Of a DNA stretch of 10,011 bases, positions 4,590-10,011 are shown piece by piece. Made by a program: the position numbers and the translations under genes. Position 1 is the stretch's first letter. Each line of letters starts with the position of its first letter. The notes below the pieces were generated by a model. It saw only the letters and a list, made by a program, of their open reading frames with translations. It was not told the origin of the DNA and did not search any database. This stretch comes from CAYMUN01 sp964640775. Its GTDB lineage: Bacteria; Patescibacteriota; Saccharimonadia; Saccharimonadales; UBA4665. The DNA lies in contig CAZXIT010000031.1 of the NCBI GenBank assembly GCA_964640775.1, forward strand, positions 1-10,011, read 5' to 3'.

Positions 4590-6446
4590 CTACAGCGAAG
4601 TCTTTAGGACACGAGCCTTAGACTCGTTGGCGACGGTTTTAAGGAATTCTTCGATACCTAAGGAGACTGGTGCATCGATGACGGCCATGTCTTTGCGGAT
4701 TCTCGGGATGACTTGCTCACTGCGGATTTCTTTCTCGCCAATCACAATCGTATACGGCACCTTGGCAACTTCAGCGGCTCGGATTTTTTTGCCGACCGAT
4801 TCATTGGAGTTGTCGACCGTCAGCCTGAGACCCAGCTCTTTGGAGCGGTCCATGACTTTTTGGGCGAACGCTACGGTGATAGCTTCTTGGTTAACCGTCG
4901 CCAAGCGTACCTGTTCGGGTGCCACCCAGATCGGAAACTTGCCAGCAGTATGCTCAATATAGACAGACAGGAAGCGCTCGATTGAACCCATCAAGGCGCA
5001 GTGGATCATCACCGGCTGCTGTTTGCTGCCATCTTCGGCCGCATATTCCAGCTTGAAGCGTTCCGGCTGCACAAAGTCCAGCTGGACAGTGGCCACCTGA
5101 TGCTCGCGGCCAATGGCATCAGTCGCCATGAAATCAATCTTTGGTCCGTAAAAGGCTGCTTCGCCGGCCTGCTCAAAATAGTCCATATTGTTGGCGACTA
5201 CGGCATTTTTTAACTGCTCCTGGGCACTCTGCCACAACTCCGGCGATCCGAGATAGGCATCACTGTCGTCGCGGTAACTGAGCCGCACCCTGAGCGACAT
5301 GCCGACCGTGCTGTAAAACTCGTGAGCGGCAACCAGCAGGTTGTTAATCTCCACTTCGATCTGGTCTTGGCGGGCAAAAACATGGCTGTCGTCCTGTGTC
5401 AGCGACCGTACCCGGTTGAGGCCGCCCAGTTCACCGGTCTTTTCATCCCTGTAGGGGGTAGTGGTTTCCAGGTAGCGGATTGGCAGGTCACGGTAGCTGC
5501 GCGGCTGGAAAGCATAAATCCGAGTGTGGTGCGGGCAGTTCATCGGCTTTAGTACCAGTTCATCGCTGGTTTCCTGGCTTTTGACCAGAAAGAGCTCGTC
5601 GCCAAACTTATCCCAGTGGCCGCTCGCCTCATACAGTTCTTTTTTAGTGATGTGCGGCGTCCAGACTTTTTCAAAGCCGTAGCGCTGCCTGAGCTGATTG
5701 GAAAAGGCCGTCAGCTCTTCGCGCAGCACGGTGCCGCGCGGCGTAAACATCGGCAATCCTGAACCGACCATGTCAGAAAACAAGAACAGATCGAGCTCCT
5801 GCCCCAGTTTGCGGTGGTCGCGGCGCTTGGCTTCTTCGAGCATCGCCAGATACTTTTTCAGTTCGTCTTCAGTGGCAAAAGCTACGCCGTAAAGCCGCTG
5901 CATCTGGGCGTTTTTTTCGCTGCCGCGCCAGTAGGCGCCGGCAATACGCATCAGCTTAAACGAGCCGACTTTGCCGGTCGATTCGACGTGCGGCCCCCGG
6001 CATAGATCAGTAAAGTCGCCATTTTTATAAAAAGATACTGTGTCCACCGCGGCATCGCCTTCGGTAATCGTCCCCAGTTCGGCGGCATCAAGGTCTTTGG
6101 CGGCGGTCGTCCCTGCCCGCTTGAGGTCATTCAGCAGCTCCTCTTTGTAGGGCTGTTTGGCCTCTTGAGCCCAGCCGATGGCCTCGCCGATCGGCTTCTC
6201 AGACCGTTCAAAAGGCTGGTCGGCTTGGATAATTTTGCGCATCTCGGCATCAATCTTATCGAAATCTTCCTCGGAAATCTTAGTTTCGGGACCGAGATCG
6301 ATATCATAGTAAAAACCATGCTCCACCACCGGCCCGACACCAAATTTGGCCTCTGGCCAGAGGTGTTGCGCGGCATTAGCCATGATATGCGCCAGCGAGT
6401 GCCGCATGGCAGGCAGCCGGTCGGATTGGTCTGGTTGATCGGGCAT
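4590..6446 (-). CDS. thrS: threonyl-tRNA synthetase, TGS-less form
   Basis: The 618-residue enzyme charges tRNA-Thr. It begins directly at the editing (SAD) domain, with HSLAH (16-20) and CRGPHV (149-154) giving the four editing-site ligands, and lacks the roughly 60-residue TGS domain of the E. coli enzyme. The class II catalytic core (about 215-505) has MNCPHH (Cys304), a motif 2 loop with YRDEKTGELGG and RVRSLTQDDSHVF (His355), and IHCALMGSIERF (His482, motif 3). The Cys/His/His spacing matches the zinc site that selects threonine. The anticodon-binding domain fills about 506-618 (QVRLATV, SVGKKIRAAEVAKVPYTIVI). The ATG at 6446 has an AAGGAGG Shine-Dalgarno sequence 9 nt upstream. It heads an operon and is preceded by a T-box-like leader. 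Confidence 0.97.
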   Translation of the reverse strand: MPDQPDQSDRLPAMRHSLAHIMANAAQHLWPEAKFGVGPVVEHGFYYDIDLGPETKISEEDFDKIDAEMRKIIQADQPFERSEKPIGEAIGWAQEAKQPYKEELLNDLKRAGTTAAKDLDAAELGTITEGDAAVDTVSFYKNGDFTDLCRGPHVESTGKVGSFKLMRIAGAYWRGSEKNAQMQRLYGVAFATEDELKKYLAMLEEAKRRDHRKLGQELDLFLFSDMVGSGLPMFTPRGTVLREELTAFSNQLRQRYGFEKVWTPHITKKELYEASGHWDKFGDELFLVKSQETSDELVLKPMNCPHHTRIYAFQPRSYRDLPIRYLETTTPYRDEKTGELGGLNRVRSLTQDDSHVFARQDQIEVEINNLLVAAHEFYSTVGMSLRVRLSYRDDSDAYLGSPELWQSAQEQLKNAVVANNMDYFEQAGEAAFYGPKIDFMATDAIGREHQVATVQLDFVQPERFKLEYAAEDGSKQQPVMIHCALMGSIERFLSVYIEHTAGKFPIWVAPEQVRLATVNQEAITVAFAQKVMDRSKELGLRLTVDNSNESVGKKIRAAEVAKVPYTIVIGEKEIRSEQVIPRIRKDMAVIDAPVSLGIEEFLKTVANESKARVLKTSL

Positions 6447-6455
6447 AGTGGTTTT

Positions 6456-6462
6456 CCTCCTT
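6456..6462 (-). promoter_or_regulatory. thrS ribosome-binding site
   Basis: AAGGAGG lies 9 nt before the thrS ATG, directly after the U-run of the leader terminator. It is the strongest Shine-Dalgarno sequence in the window and fixes the TGS-less start. Confidence 0.85.
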
Positions 6463-6463
6463 G

Positions 6464-6520
6464 AAAATAAAAAGACGCTCCTGAATTGAATACTCTCGCA
6501 CGGTATTCAATCCTAGCGTC
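6464..6520 (-). terminator. intrinsic terminator in the thrS leader (attenuator)
   Basis: GACGCU (6520-6515) pairs with AGCGUC (6479-6474). After a small internal loop, GGAUUGAAUAC (6513-6503) pairs with GUAUUCAAUUC (6493-6483). The stem is followed by UUUUUAUUUU (6473-6464). This strong terminator sits immediately before the thrS ribosome-binding site, so it must be conditional for thrS to be expressed. Its first three bases, GAC, are also the 3' arm of the T-box antiterminator. Confidence 0.9.
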
Positions 6521-6640
6521 TCGGTCCTACCGGTTGTAGGAGGTTCCACCTCGACATATACTCTTGCGACTGCCTGTATCGTCGGTCGTCGCCACACCTC
6601 ACGAAGCTCCCTGGTTGGTGAATCCACGTCTCTGCTCCCC
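6518..6640 (-). promoter_or_regulatory. T-box leader controlling thrS
   Basis: The leader contains AGGUGGAACCUCC, which includes the T-box bulge UGGAACC (6548-6542). Around it an antiterminator can be drawn: GUC-GA-GG (6555-6549) pairs with CC-GA-GAC (6524-6518), the GA steps facing each other as possible sheared pairs, and above the bulge UCCUAC (6541-6536) pairs with GUAGGA (6530-6525). The 3' arm overlaps the terminator, so the two folds exclude each other. Upstream, GCGAC/GUCGC forms a hairpin that could be Stem III. In known T-boxes uncharged tRNA pairs its NCCA end with UGGN and its anticodon with a specifier codon, stabilising the antiterminator. I could not place Stem I or its threonine codon with confidence; the 5' part is short for a canonical Stem I. 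tRNA-Thr sensing is inferred from the downstream gene. Confidence 0.8.
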
Positions 6641-6643
6641 TGC

Positions 6644-6671
6644 AGTATACCACTGCTCCCCAGGCAAACAA
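6644..6671 (-). promoter_or_regulatory. extended -10 promoter of the thrS operon
   Basis: TGG-TATACT (the -10 hexamer at 6649-6644 with an extended -10 TGn) is preceded at 16 nt by TTGTTT (6671-6666). Transcription would start near the G-run at 6640-6637, giving a leader of about 190 nt. The -35 abuts the U-run of the neighbouring terminator. Confidence 0.65.
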
Positions 6672-6711
6672 AAAAGGGTTAAATGATCTCGCATGTCATT
6701 CAACCCTTTTT
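6671..6711. terminator. bidirectional intrinsic terminator
   Basis: AAAAAGGGTT (6671-6680) and AACCCTTTTT (6702-6711) form a perfect 10-bp stem, extended after one mismatch by AATGA/TCATT, with a 9-nt loop. A T-run follows on both strands, so it works either way. It insulates the thrS promoter from minus-strand transcription arriving from the glycosyltransferase side. Confidence 0.85.
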
Positions 6712-6894
6712 ATCTATCCTTGAGACAAAACAATCTCGTCAAAACTTCGCCTCGACTGGTAACTATAGCAAGGTTAGTACTATAAGGCTAGCCTATTTAT
6801 GCTGTATTTCCTACATACCCCCATGGGGATAACTATTCATGCCTAACATCATACCTGGTGTTAACCAGTTTGCTGCTCCGTCTCGGGGTTGCGA
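6712..6894. other. gene-free stretch with small palindromes
   Basis: No credible open frame is seen on either strand. It holds the hairpin GGTTAG/CTAGCC at about 6773-6793, the perfect palindrome CCCCATGGGG (6819-6828) and the hairpin CTGGT-GTTA-ACCAG (6855-6868). None is followed by a U-run. They could be operator sites or part of an untranslated RNA, but nothing decides between these. Confidence 0.3.
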
Positions 6895-6922
6895 TTGCTA
6901 CCGATATCCTGTAAGGTATAAT
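6895..6922 (+). promoter_or_regulatory. promoter of tRNA-Val
   Basis: TTGCTA (6895-6900), a 16-nt spacer and a perfect TATAAT (6917-6922) lie 11 nt before the mature 5' end of the tRNA. Confidence 0.75.
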
Positions 6923-6933
6923 CTGTTAGACAG

Positions 6934-7010
6934 GGGCGATTAGCTCATTTGGCTAGAGCGCCGCATTGACGTTGCGGAGGTGATAGGTTCGAATCCTATA
7001 TCGCCCACCA
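6934..7010 (+). tRNA. tRNA-Val (anticodon GAC)
   Basis: The cloverleaf is complete: acceptor stem GGGCGAT/ATCGCCC, D arm GCTC/GAGC, anticodon stem CCGCA/TGCGG with loop TTGACGT (anticodon GAC), T arm ATAGG-TTCGAAT-CCTAT, discriminator A and an encoded CCA (7008-7010). It reads GUC and GUU codons. No terminator is seen directly after it, so the transcript may run on to the terminator at 7265-7297. Confidence 0.97.
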
Positions 7011-7055
7011 GACTTTCCCTGCCCATTATAAGCACTAGCATTTAGAGCATGATTA

Positions 7056-7084
7056 TTGACTAATATGCTTTTGTTAGATATACT
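7056..7084 (+). promoter_or_regulatory. sigma70-type promoter of an unassigned transcript
   Basis: TTGACT (7056-7061), a 17-nt spacer and TATACT (7079-7084) give 5/6 matches in both hexamers at ideal spacing. The start site would be about 7091. No protein-coding gene starts between here and the terminator at 7265-7297. Confidence 0.65.
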
Positions 7085-7090
7085 GGATCA

Positions 7091-7297
7091 GTTAAACAGG
7101 GATATGCAGGTATTCGTAAATCCAGCGCTTTAGACGCCTTTCAGCTGTTCTATGAGGAGCTCGTCTCCCCAAAGAGTCCAAGCAGCAATCGTATTCGTCG
7201 ACTCCGCCCCGCCGCCACCGCTAAATAAGCAGCTGGCAGACAGTCGAACCGTACTCCGTTATCACCCCGGAAGTTTCAGCTTCGCGGGGCTTTTTTA
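7091..7297 (+). ncRNA. candidate small RNA of about 205 nt, family not recognised
   Basis: A near-consensus promoter and a strong intrinsic terminator bracket this stretch, which has no standard gene. Local helices can be drawn: AACAG/CUGUU (7095-7099 with 7145-7149) as an outer stem, GGAU/AUCC inside it, GGAG-CUCGU-CUCC near 7157-7169, and UCGACU pairing with AGUCGA (near 7198-7203 and 7235-7245) around an inner GCCA/UGGC plus GCU/AGC hairpin. A frame open from 7064 to a TAA at 7226-7228 contains no ATG, GTG or TTG, and the predicted start of transcription falls inside it, which argues against a protein. Size would suit 6S RNA, but I cannot show the 6S bubble structure. A 9-codon frame (MQVFVNPAL) at 7104 is the only ATG-led frame near the 5' end. 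Confidence 0.45.
7265..7297 (+). terminator. intrinsic terminator
   Basis: CCCCG (7265-7269) pairs with CGGGG (7285-7289) and GAAG (7270-7273) with CTTC (7280-7283), with one bulged G, a 6-nt loop and a TTTTTT run starting at 7291. It acts on the plus strand only. Confidence 0.88.
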
Positions 7298-7312
7298 TGG
7301 CTCGAACGGCGC

Positions 7313-7343
7313 TTATCCACTATAGAAGCCTCCGTTATCCACT
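7313..7343 (+). promoter_or_regulatory. pair of DnaA-box-like 9-mers upstream of nrdR
   Basis: TTATCCACT occurs twice, at 7313-7321 and 7335-7343, in direct orientation with starts 22 bp apart (about two helical turns). Each differs from the DnaA box TTATCCACA only at the last base. No other close match was noticed elsewhere in the window. They lie 35-65 bp before the nrdR start codon, where they could serve DnaA control of nrdR. Confidence 0.5.
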
Positions 7344-7365
7344 GGCATTTTCAACAGCGATATGA

Positions 7366-7375
7366 CAATATGTTG
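7366..7375 (+). promoter_or_regulatory. NrdR-box-like operator before nrdR
   Basis: CAATATGTTG matches the core of the NrdR box (CwAtATmTwG) at 9 of 10 positions and is a near-palindrome. It ends 2 nt before the nrdR ATG, so binding would block transcription or translation start of nrdR itself. NrdR boxes usually occur in pairs; a second convincing copy is not seen about 31 bp upstream. Confidence 0.4.
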
Positions 7376-7377
7376 AC

Positions 7378-7803
7378 ATGGTTTGTACATACTGCGGCGG
7401 CAAAACGCAAGTCGTTAACTCGCGCCACCAGGTAAAAAGCAATCAGGTCTGGCGGCGCCGACAGTGCCTAGCCTGCAAAGCCCTTTTTACAAGCGAAGAG
7501 AAAGTCGAGTTTGGACTTGCCTGGGTGGTGTGCAAACATGGCTCATTTGAGCCATTCTCACGCGACAAACTGCTGCTGAGCTTGTACAAGTGCTGTGAAC
7601 ACCGCAAAAACCCTCTGAGCGACGCTCAGGGGCTCACTGAAACAATAATGAACAAGCTGCCTGGTCTCAGAGTCGATGACACACCGCGCACGTTGCTGCA
7701 CAGCGATATTGCCAGGATAAGCCTGGTAGCACTAAACCGCTTCGATACAGTGGCTGGTATCCGTTACTTATCACTCCACGGTCGCTACGGACGCGCAGTA
7801 TAA
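7378..7803 (+). CDS. nrdR: transcriptional repressor NrdR homologue
   Basis: The 141-residue product has the NrdR architecture. The N-terminal zinc ribbon has C3-x-x-C6 and C31-x-x-C34 in the pattern VVNSRHQVKSNQVWRRRQCL, with the conserved RRR, then ALFTSEEKVE where the family has RFTTYE. An ATP-cone follows (about 48-135: WVVCKHGSFEPFSRDKLLLSL, then FDTVAGIRYLSLHGRY at the end). NrdR senses dATP/ATP and represses ribonucleotide reductase genes. The ATG at 7378 agrees with the family's N-terminus; no Shine-Dalgarno sequence is seen. It stands alone on the plus strand, downstream of an RNA terminator, DnaA-like boxes and an NrdR-like box, and converges on the glycosyltransferase with a 42-bp gap. 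No ribonucleotide reductase gene is in the window. The C-terminus is somewhat divergent from canonical NrdR. Confidence 0.88.
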   Translation: MVCTYCGGKTQVVNSRHQVKSNQVWRRRQCLACKALFTSEEKVEFGLAWVVCKHGSFEPFSRDKLLLSLYKCCEHRKNPLSDAQGLTETIMNKLPGLRVDDTPRTLLHSDIARISLVALNRFDTVAGIRYLSLHGRYGRAV

Positions 7804-7845
7804 TCACTATCCTGAGGCGAAGTCCCGACTATATATTGCCAGGTC

Positions 7846-9522
7846 TCAGTTAGAGCGGCGGAGAAGCCGGCGGAGGGGGCCTTTTTTGACAGCCTTGCCC
7901 GGATCGGCCTGAGTGGAGTGGCGTTCACCGCTGGCATTAACCGTGGCTTTTTCGGTAACATCGAACTTTGAGAGATACCATTTGAACATCAGGCGGGTCT
8001 GGGAGTTAAAGGCGGCCAGTGAGCCATAGGCGATGCTGGTGACTGGCAGAAAAATCCACTGGGTGAGCATAAAAATTGAGTGATGACGCCGGTAGCGGAC
8101 GGGACGCGGCGGCAAAGTTACCAGACAAATATACACCGCCACCAGCAGCGTGACAGTGCCGAGACGCTGCATACGACCCACCATCAGGGGGATCAAGTTG
8201 GCCGCTAGATTCTGGGGATGTATAAGATGCGGGATAAAAGCCGCTATGATGACCAGCAAGGCCTGGGTCGCCCAGCTGACATGGCTCTCGAGGGTACGCA
8301 GCAGCTTGGCCAGTACGTCGGCTTTGGGAGCTTTATTGCGGTGCCAAAAACCCTTGTCGGCAATGTAGGCAATGTCCGAAGCGCCGTAGGTCCAGCGGCG
8401 CAGCTGGACAAACTGGGCTTTCAGCGTCTTGCGATAGCCATCGGCCAGCACGGCATCCTGGTAAATCGGAATGCTAAAAGGATACACCCGGTAGTCGCCA
8501 TCGAAGTGAAAATAGGAGCGCCAAAACTGGTGGCCATCCTCCACTACGGTGCGGGTACTCCAAAAATCCATATCAATTAGGGACTGCATCGGCTGGGCGT
8601 GGGCTGAAAAGTTGCGGCTGAGGTGCGGCCGTTGGCTGCCGACGATGTAGAACAGATTGTTGCCGACGGCGATGACTCGCATCAGTGTCGGCGCGTCCCA
8701 AATGTTATTGGTGTACATAGCCAGCGGCTGGTACGAAGCTTTGAGCGGATCGGGTACGACGCAGTAGAGATAGCTCAGGGCGGCAAAATAGCGCTTGTCA
8801 GGACGATTATCCGAGTCCAGGGTGGTAACCAGTACCTTAGCAGGGTCGATTTTAGCCGTTTTGAGATATTTTTCCAGCTGGCGGCCGGCACAGGTGATAT
8901 TGCCGCCCTTGCCGATAATTTCACCAGGCTGGCCGTGAGGGTGTTTGACCATCATGGCATGTTTAAACTTGCCGCCGTACAGTTCCAGCAGCTGGCGCAC
9001 GCGGTCCTCAGCCGGCTGGCCGGCACGCTCTTCGTAGGCCATCACTAAAATGATTTTCTTGGGATCGTATGCAGCATTTAGTACAGCCTGAATAGTTGGC
9101 TCCAGGATTTCCCGGCTTTCGTTGACACTGGCGATGATGACAGCGTGCAGCAGCTCGGCCGGGCGAAAGTCATAGACCCGGGCAGACAGATGGCGCAGGT
9201 TTTTTAGATGCCAGTCAGGACGAATGATGTCTTTGCCAGTCACCTCCCCGGCGTCAATGTCACCCGCCAGCCCGCCCCAATCCAATTTCATATGGTGTTT
9301 CATAATCCGATAGCCGGCGATTGCTCGCGTTGAATACGCCACTCCTCTCACAAAGAAAATTAAGAGGTAAAAGAAGATAAAGAAGATAGCCGCGGTAGCA
9401 TTAATCAGGCTGAGAATTAATGGCAGGAACAGCAGCGTCCAGCTCAACGCTCCAGGTAATATCTCAAAAAAACGATAGTGGCCTTTACGGTCTTGCTCAA
9501 ATGGAATCTCGAGGTCGGTCAT
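7846..9522 (-). CDS. membrane-bound family 2 glycosyltransferase (processive type)
   Basis: The 558-residue protein has two N-terminal membrane helices (about 22-62), a large cytoplasmic GT-A domain (about 120-390) and three or more C-terminal helices (about 416-432, 448-470, 483-505), then a basic tail ending KKGPLRRLLRRSN. The catalytic signatures are in the expected order: IIASVNES (129-136), a KGGN element (205-208), DSD at 236-238, VED at 327-329 and QLRRW at 373-377. DxD...ED...QxxRW with flanking helices is the layout of cellulose- and hyaluronan-synthase-like enzymes that make and export a polysaccharide. Sugar and product cannot be told from sequence. It follows the small membrane gene by 15 bp and is probably co-transcribed with it; no clear Shine-Dalgarno sequence precedes the ATG. 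Confidence 0.9.
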   Translation of the reverse strand: MTDLEIPFEQDRKGHYRFFEILPGALSWTLLFLPLILSLINATAAIFFIFFYLLIFFVRGVAYSTRAIAGYRIMKHHMKLDWGGLAGDIDAGEVTGKDIIRPDWHLKNLRHLSARVYDFRPAELLHAVIIASVNESREILEPTIQAVLNAAYDPKKIILVMAYEERAGQPAEDRVRQLLELYGGKFKHAMMVKHPHGQPGEIIGKGGNITCAGRQLEKYLKTAKIDPAKVLVTTLDSDNRPDKRYFAALSYLYCVVPDPLKASYQPLAMYTNNIWDAPTLMRVIAVGNNLFYIVGSQRPHLSRNFSAHAQPMQSLIDMDFWSTRTVVEDGHQFWRSYFHFDGDYRVYPFSIPIYQDAVLADGYRKTLKAQFVQLRRWTYGASDIAYIADKGFWHRNKAPKADVLAKLLRTLESHVSWATQALLVIIAAFIPHLIHPQNLAANLIPLMVGRMQRLGTVTLLVAVYICLVTLPPRPVRYRRHHSIFMLTQWIFLPVTSIAYGSLAAFNSQTRLMFKWYLSKFDVTEKATVNASGERHSTQADPGKAVKKGPLRRLLRRSN

Positions 9523-9537
9523 ACTCTAGGGAGCGCC

Positions 9538-9903
9538 TTAGCGCAGCACCAGCAAAGCGTTACTAATGATGATCGAGAGCGCCAGCAGCAAAATGCCAAG
9601 ACTCAGGATAGCGATGGCCAGCTGCCGGTTAATCCGGTAAGCTCGCAGGCTGAGCATCGTATTAGCGGCCAGTACCAGCCCGGCAAAAACAACAAAACTC
9701 AGGAGATCGGCAACCGTACCGGTAATGTATTTGTTCACGAAGTCCCGATTTGAACAATCGCGGCACTGCACGATGTAAGCATTGCTATGCCCAGTAGCCA
9801 GACTAATGATGATAAAAATACTTCCGGCAATCGCCAAAAAAGCGTTGATGCTCAACAGCAGCAGCACTACATGATCATGAAAATACTTCTTTGGCACAGC
9901 CAT
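9538..9903 (-). CDS. small three-helix membrane protein, conserved-hypothetical type
   Basis: The 121-residue protein begins MAVPKKYFHDHVVLLLLSIN and has hydrophobic helices at about 12-35, 63-84 and 94-119. A polar loop (38-62) contains AYIVQCRDC and two cysteines (Cys47 and Cys50) in a C-x-x-C arrangement. It has no known catalytic motif. From memory, proteins with this opening and a YIVQ-type loop are frequent in Patescibacteria, but I have no named family for them. It precedes the glycosyltransferase by 15 bp on the same strand, so it may be an accessory subunit for polymer synthesis or export; that is inference. TATAAT ends 13 nt before the ATG, so the mRNA leader would be about 7 nt. 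Confidence 0.75.
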   Translation of the reverse strand: MAVPKKYFHDHVVLLLLSINAFLAIAGSIFIIISLATGHSNAYIVQCRDCSNRDFVNKYITGTVADLLSFVVFAGLVLAANTMLSLRAYRINRQLAIAILSLGILLLALSIIISNALLVLR

Positions 9904-9916
9904 AATGGTATTGCTG

Positions 9917-9922
9917 ATTATA
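9917..9922 (-). promoter_or_regulatory. -10 element of the membrane protein/glycosyltransferase pair
   Basis: A perfect TATAAT on the minus strand ends 13 nt before the ATG at 9903. The expected start is about 9910. No good -35 hexamer is found at 16-18 nt. Confidence 0.5.
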
Positions 9923-9956
9923 CTATTTTTAATTAAATCGGACTATTTTGGCACTA

Positions 9957-10011
9957 TGGTGCGGGTGGCGGGAGTCGAACCCGCGTCTCAGCCTTGGGAA
10001 GGCTGCATAAT
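9957..10011 (-). tRNA. tRNA-Gly (anticodon CCC), 5' part beyond the window
   Basis: The reverse strand shows the anticodon arm CAGCC-TTCCCAA-GGCTG (anticodon CCC), a short variable loop, the T arm GCGGG-TTCGACT-CCCGC, the 3' acceptor strand CACCCGC, discriminator A and an encoded CCA (9959-9957). The D arm and 5' acceptor strand are cut off by the window edge. It reads GGG. The A73 discriminator differs from the U73 of E. coli tRNA-Gly. Confidence 0.93.

Noticed and set aside
6376..6627. Minus-strand frame of 83 codons across the thrS leader.
   Set aside because: It runs through the T-box and terminator hairpins and into thrS in another frame; its content is a by-product of structured RNA sequence.
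7064..7228. A 54-codon open frame with protein-like composition between tRNA-Val and nrdR.
   Set aside because: It has no ATG, GTG or TTG, and the strong promoter at 7056-7084 places the transcription start inside it. An RNA gene explains the unit better, though a decayed gene tail is not excluded.
6934..7297. tRNA-Val as an integration site with a mobile-element remnant downstream.
   Set aside because: There is no repeated tRNA 3' end downstream, no integrase-like reading frame with a start codon, and no composition shift.
7803..7845. Terminator between the convergent nrdR and glycosyltransferase genes.
   Set aside because: Only a 5-bp CTGAG/CTCAG pairing with a long loop and no T-run is present.

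Overview
The window looks like a chromosomal stretch from a Candidate Phyla Radiation bacterium, most likely Saccharibacteria (TM7) or a close relative. The evidence is compact genes with tight spacing, a threonyl-tRNA synthetase without the N-terminal TGS domain, small membrane and MBL-like proteins of a type common in Patescibacteria, and UGA used as an ordinary stop. This taxonomic placement is inference from protein style, not from a marker-gene search. There are no insertion sequences, CRISPR arrays or phage genes.

Layout. Positions 1-1440 are all on the minus strand: an M50 site-2 protease-like gene, an unexplained structured stretch that is a candidate non-coding RNA, tRNA-Pro(GGG) and a YggT-family membrane gene. 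A plus-strand ribosomal protein L28 gene (rpmB) with a near-consensus promoter follows. Positions 1740-6446 hold a minus-strand series transcribed in the order thrS, alkyltransferase-like gene, hypothetical gene, miaA, winged-helix gene, degenerate MBL-fold gene. The first four are tightly packed or overlapping. The series is headed by an extended -10 promoter and a leader with the hallmarks of a T-box: a UGGAACC bulge, an antiterminator, and a competing intrinsic terminator just before the thrS ribosome-binding site.

Positions 6671-7377 are gene-poor but dense in signals: a bidirectional terminator, tRNA-Val(GAC) with its promoter, and a separate promoter-to-terminator unit of about 205 nt that appears to encode an unrecognised RNA. 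Two DnaA-box-like 9-mers and an NrdR-box-like palindrome precede an nrdR homologue. The right end carries a minus-strand pair, a small three-helix membrane protein and a membrane-embedded family 2 glycosyltransferase, preceded by a partial tRNA-Gly(CCC).

How the genes work together. The large operon couples tRNA charging (ThrRS), tRNA A37 modification (MiaA) and alkyl-lesion recognition (ATL) under what looks like tRNA-Thr sensing. The nrdR region could tie ribonucleotide reductase control to replication initiation. Several genes have a -10 element only 8-16 nt before the start codon, which suggests that leaderless or nearly leaderless mRNAs are common here.
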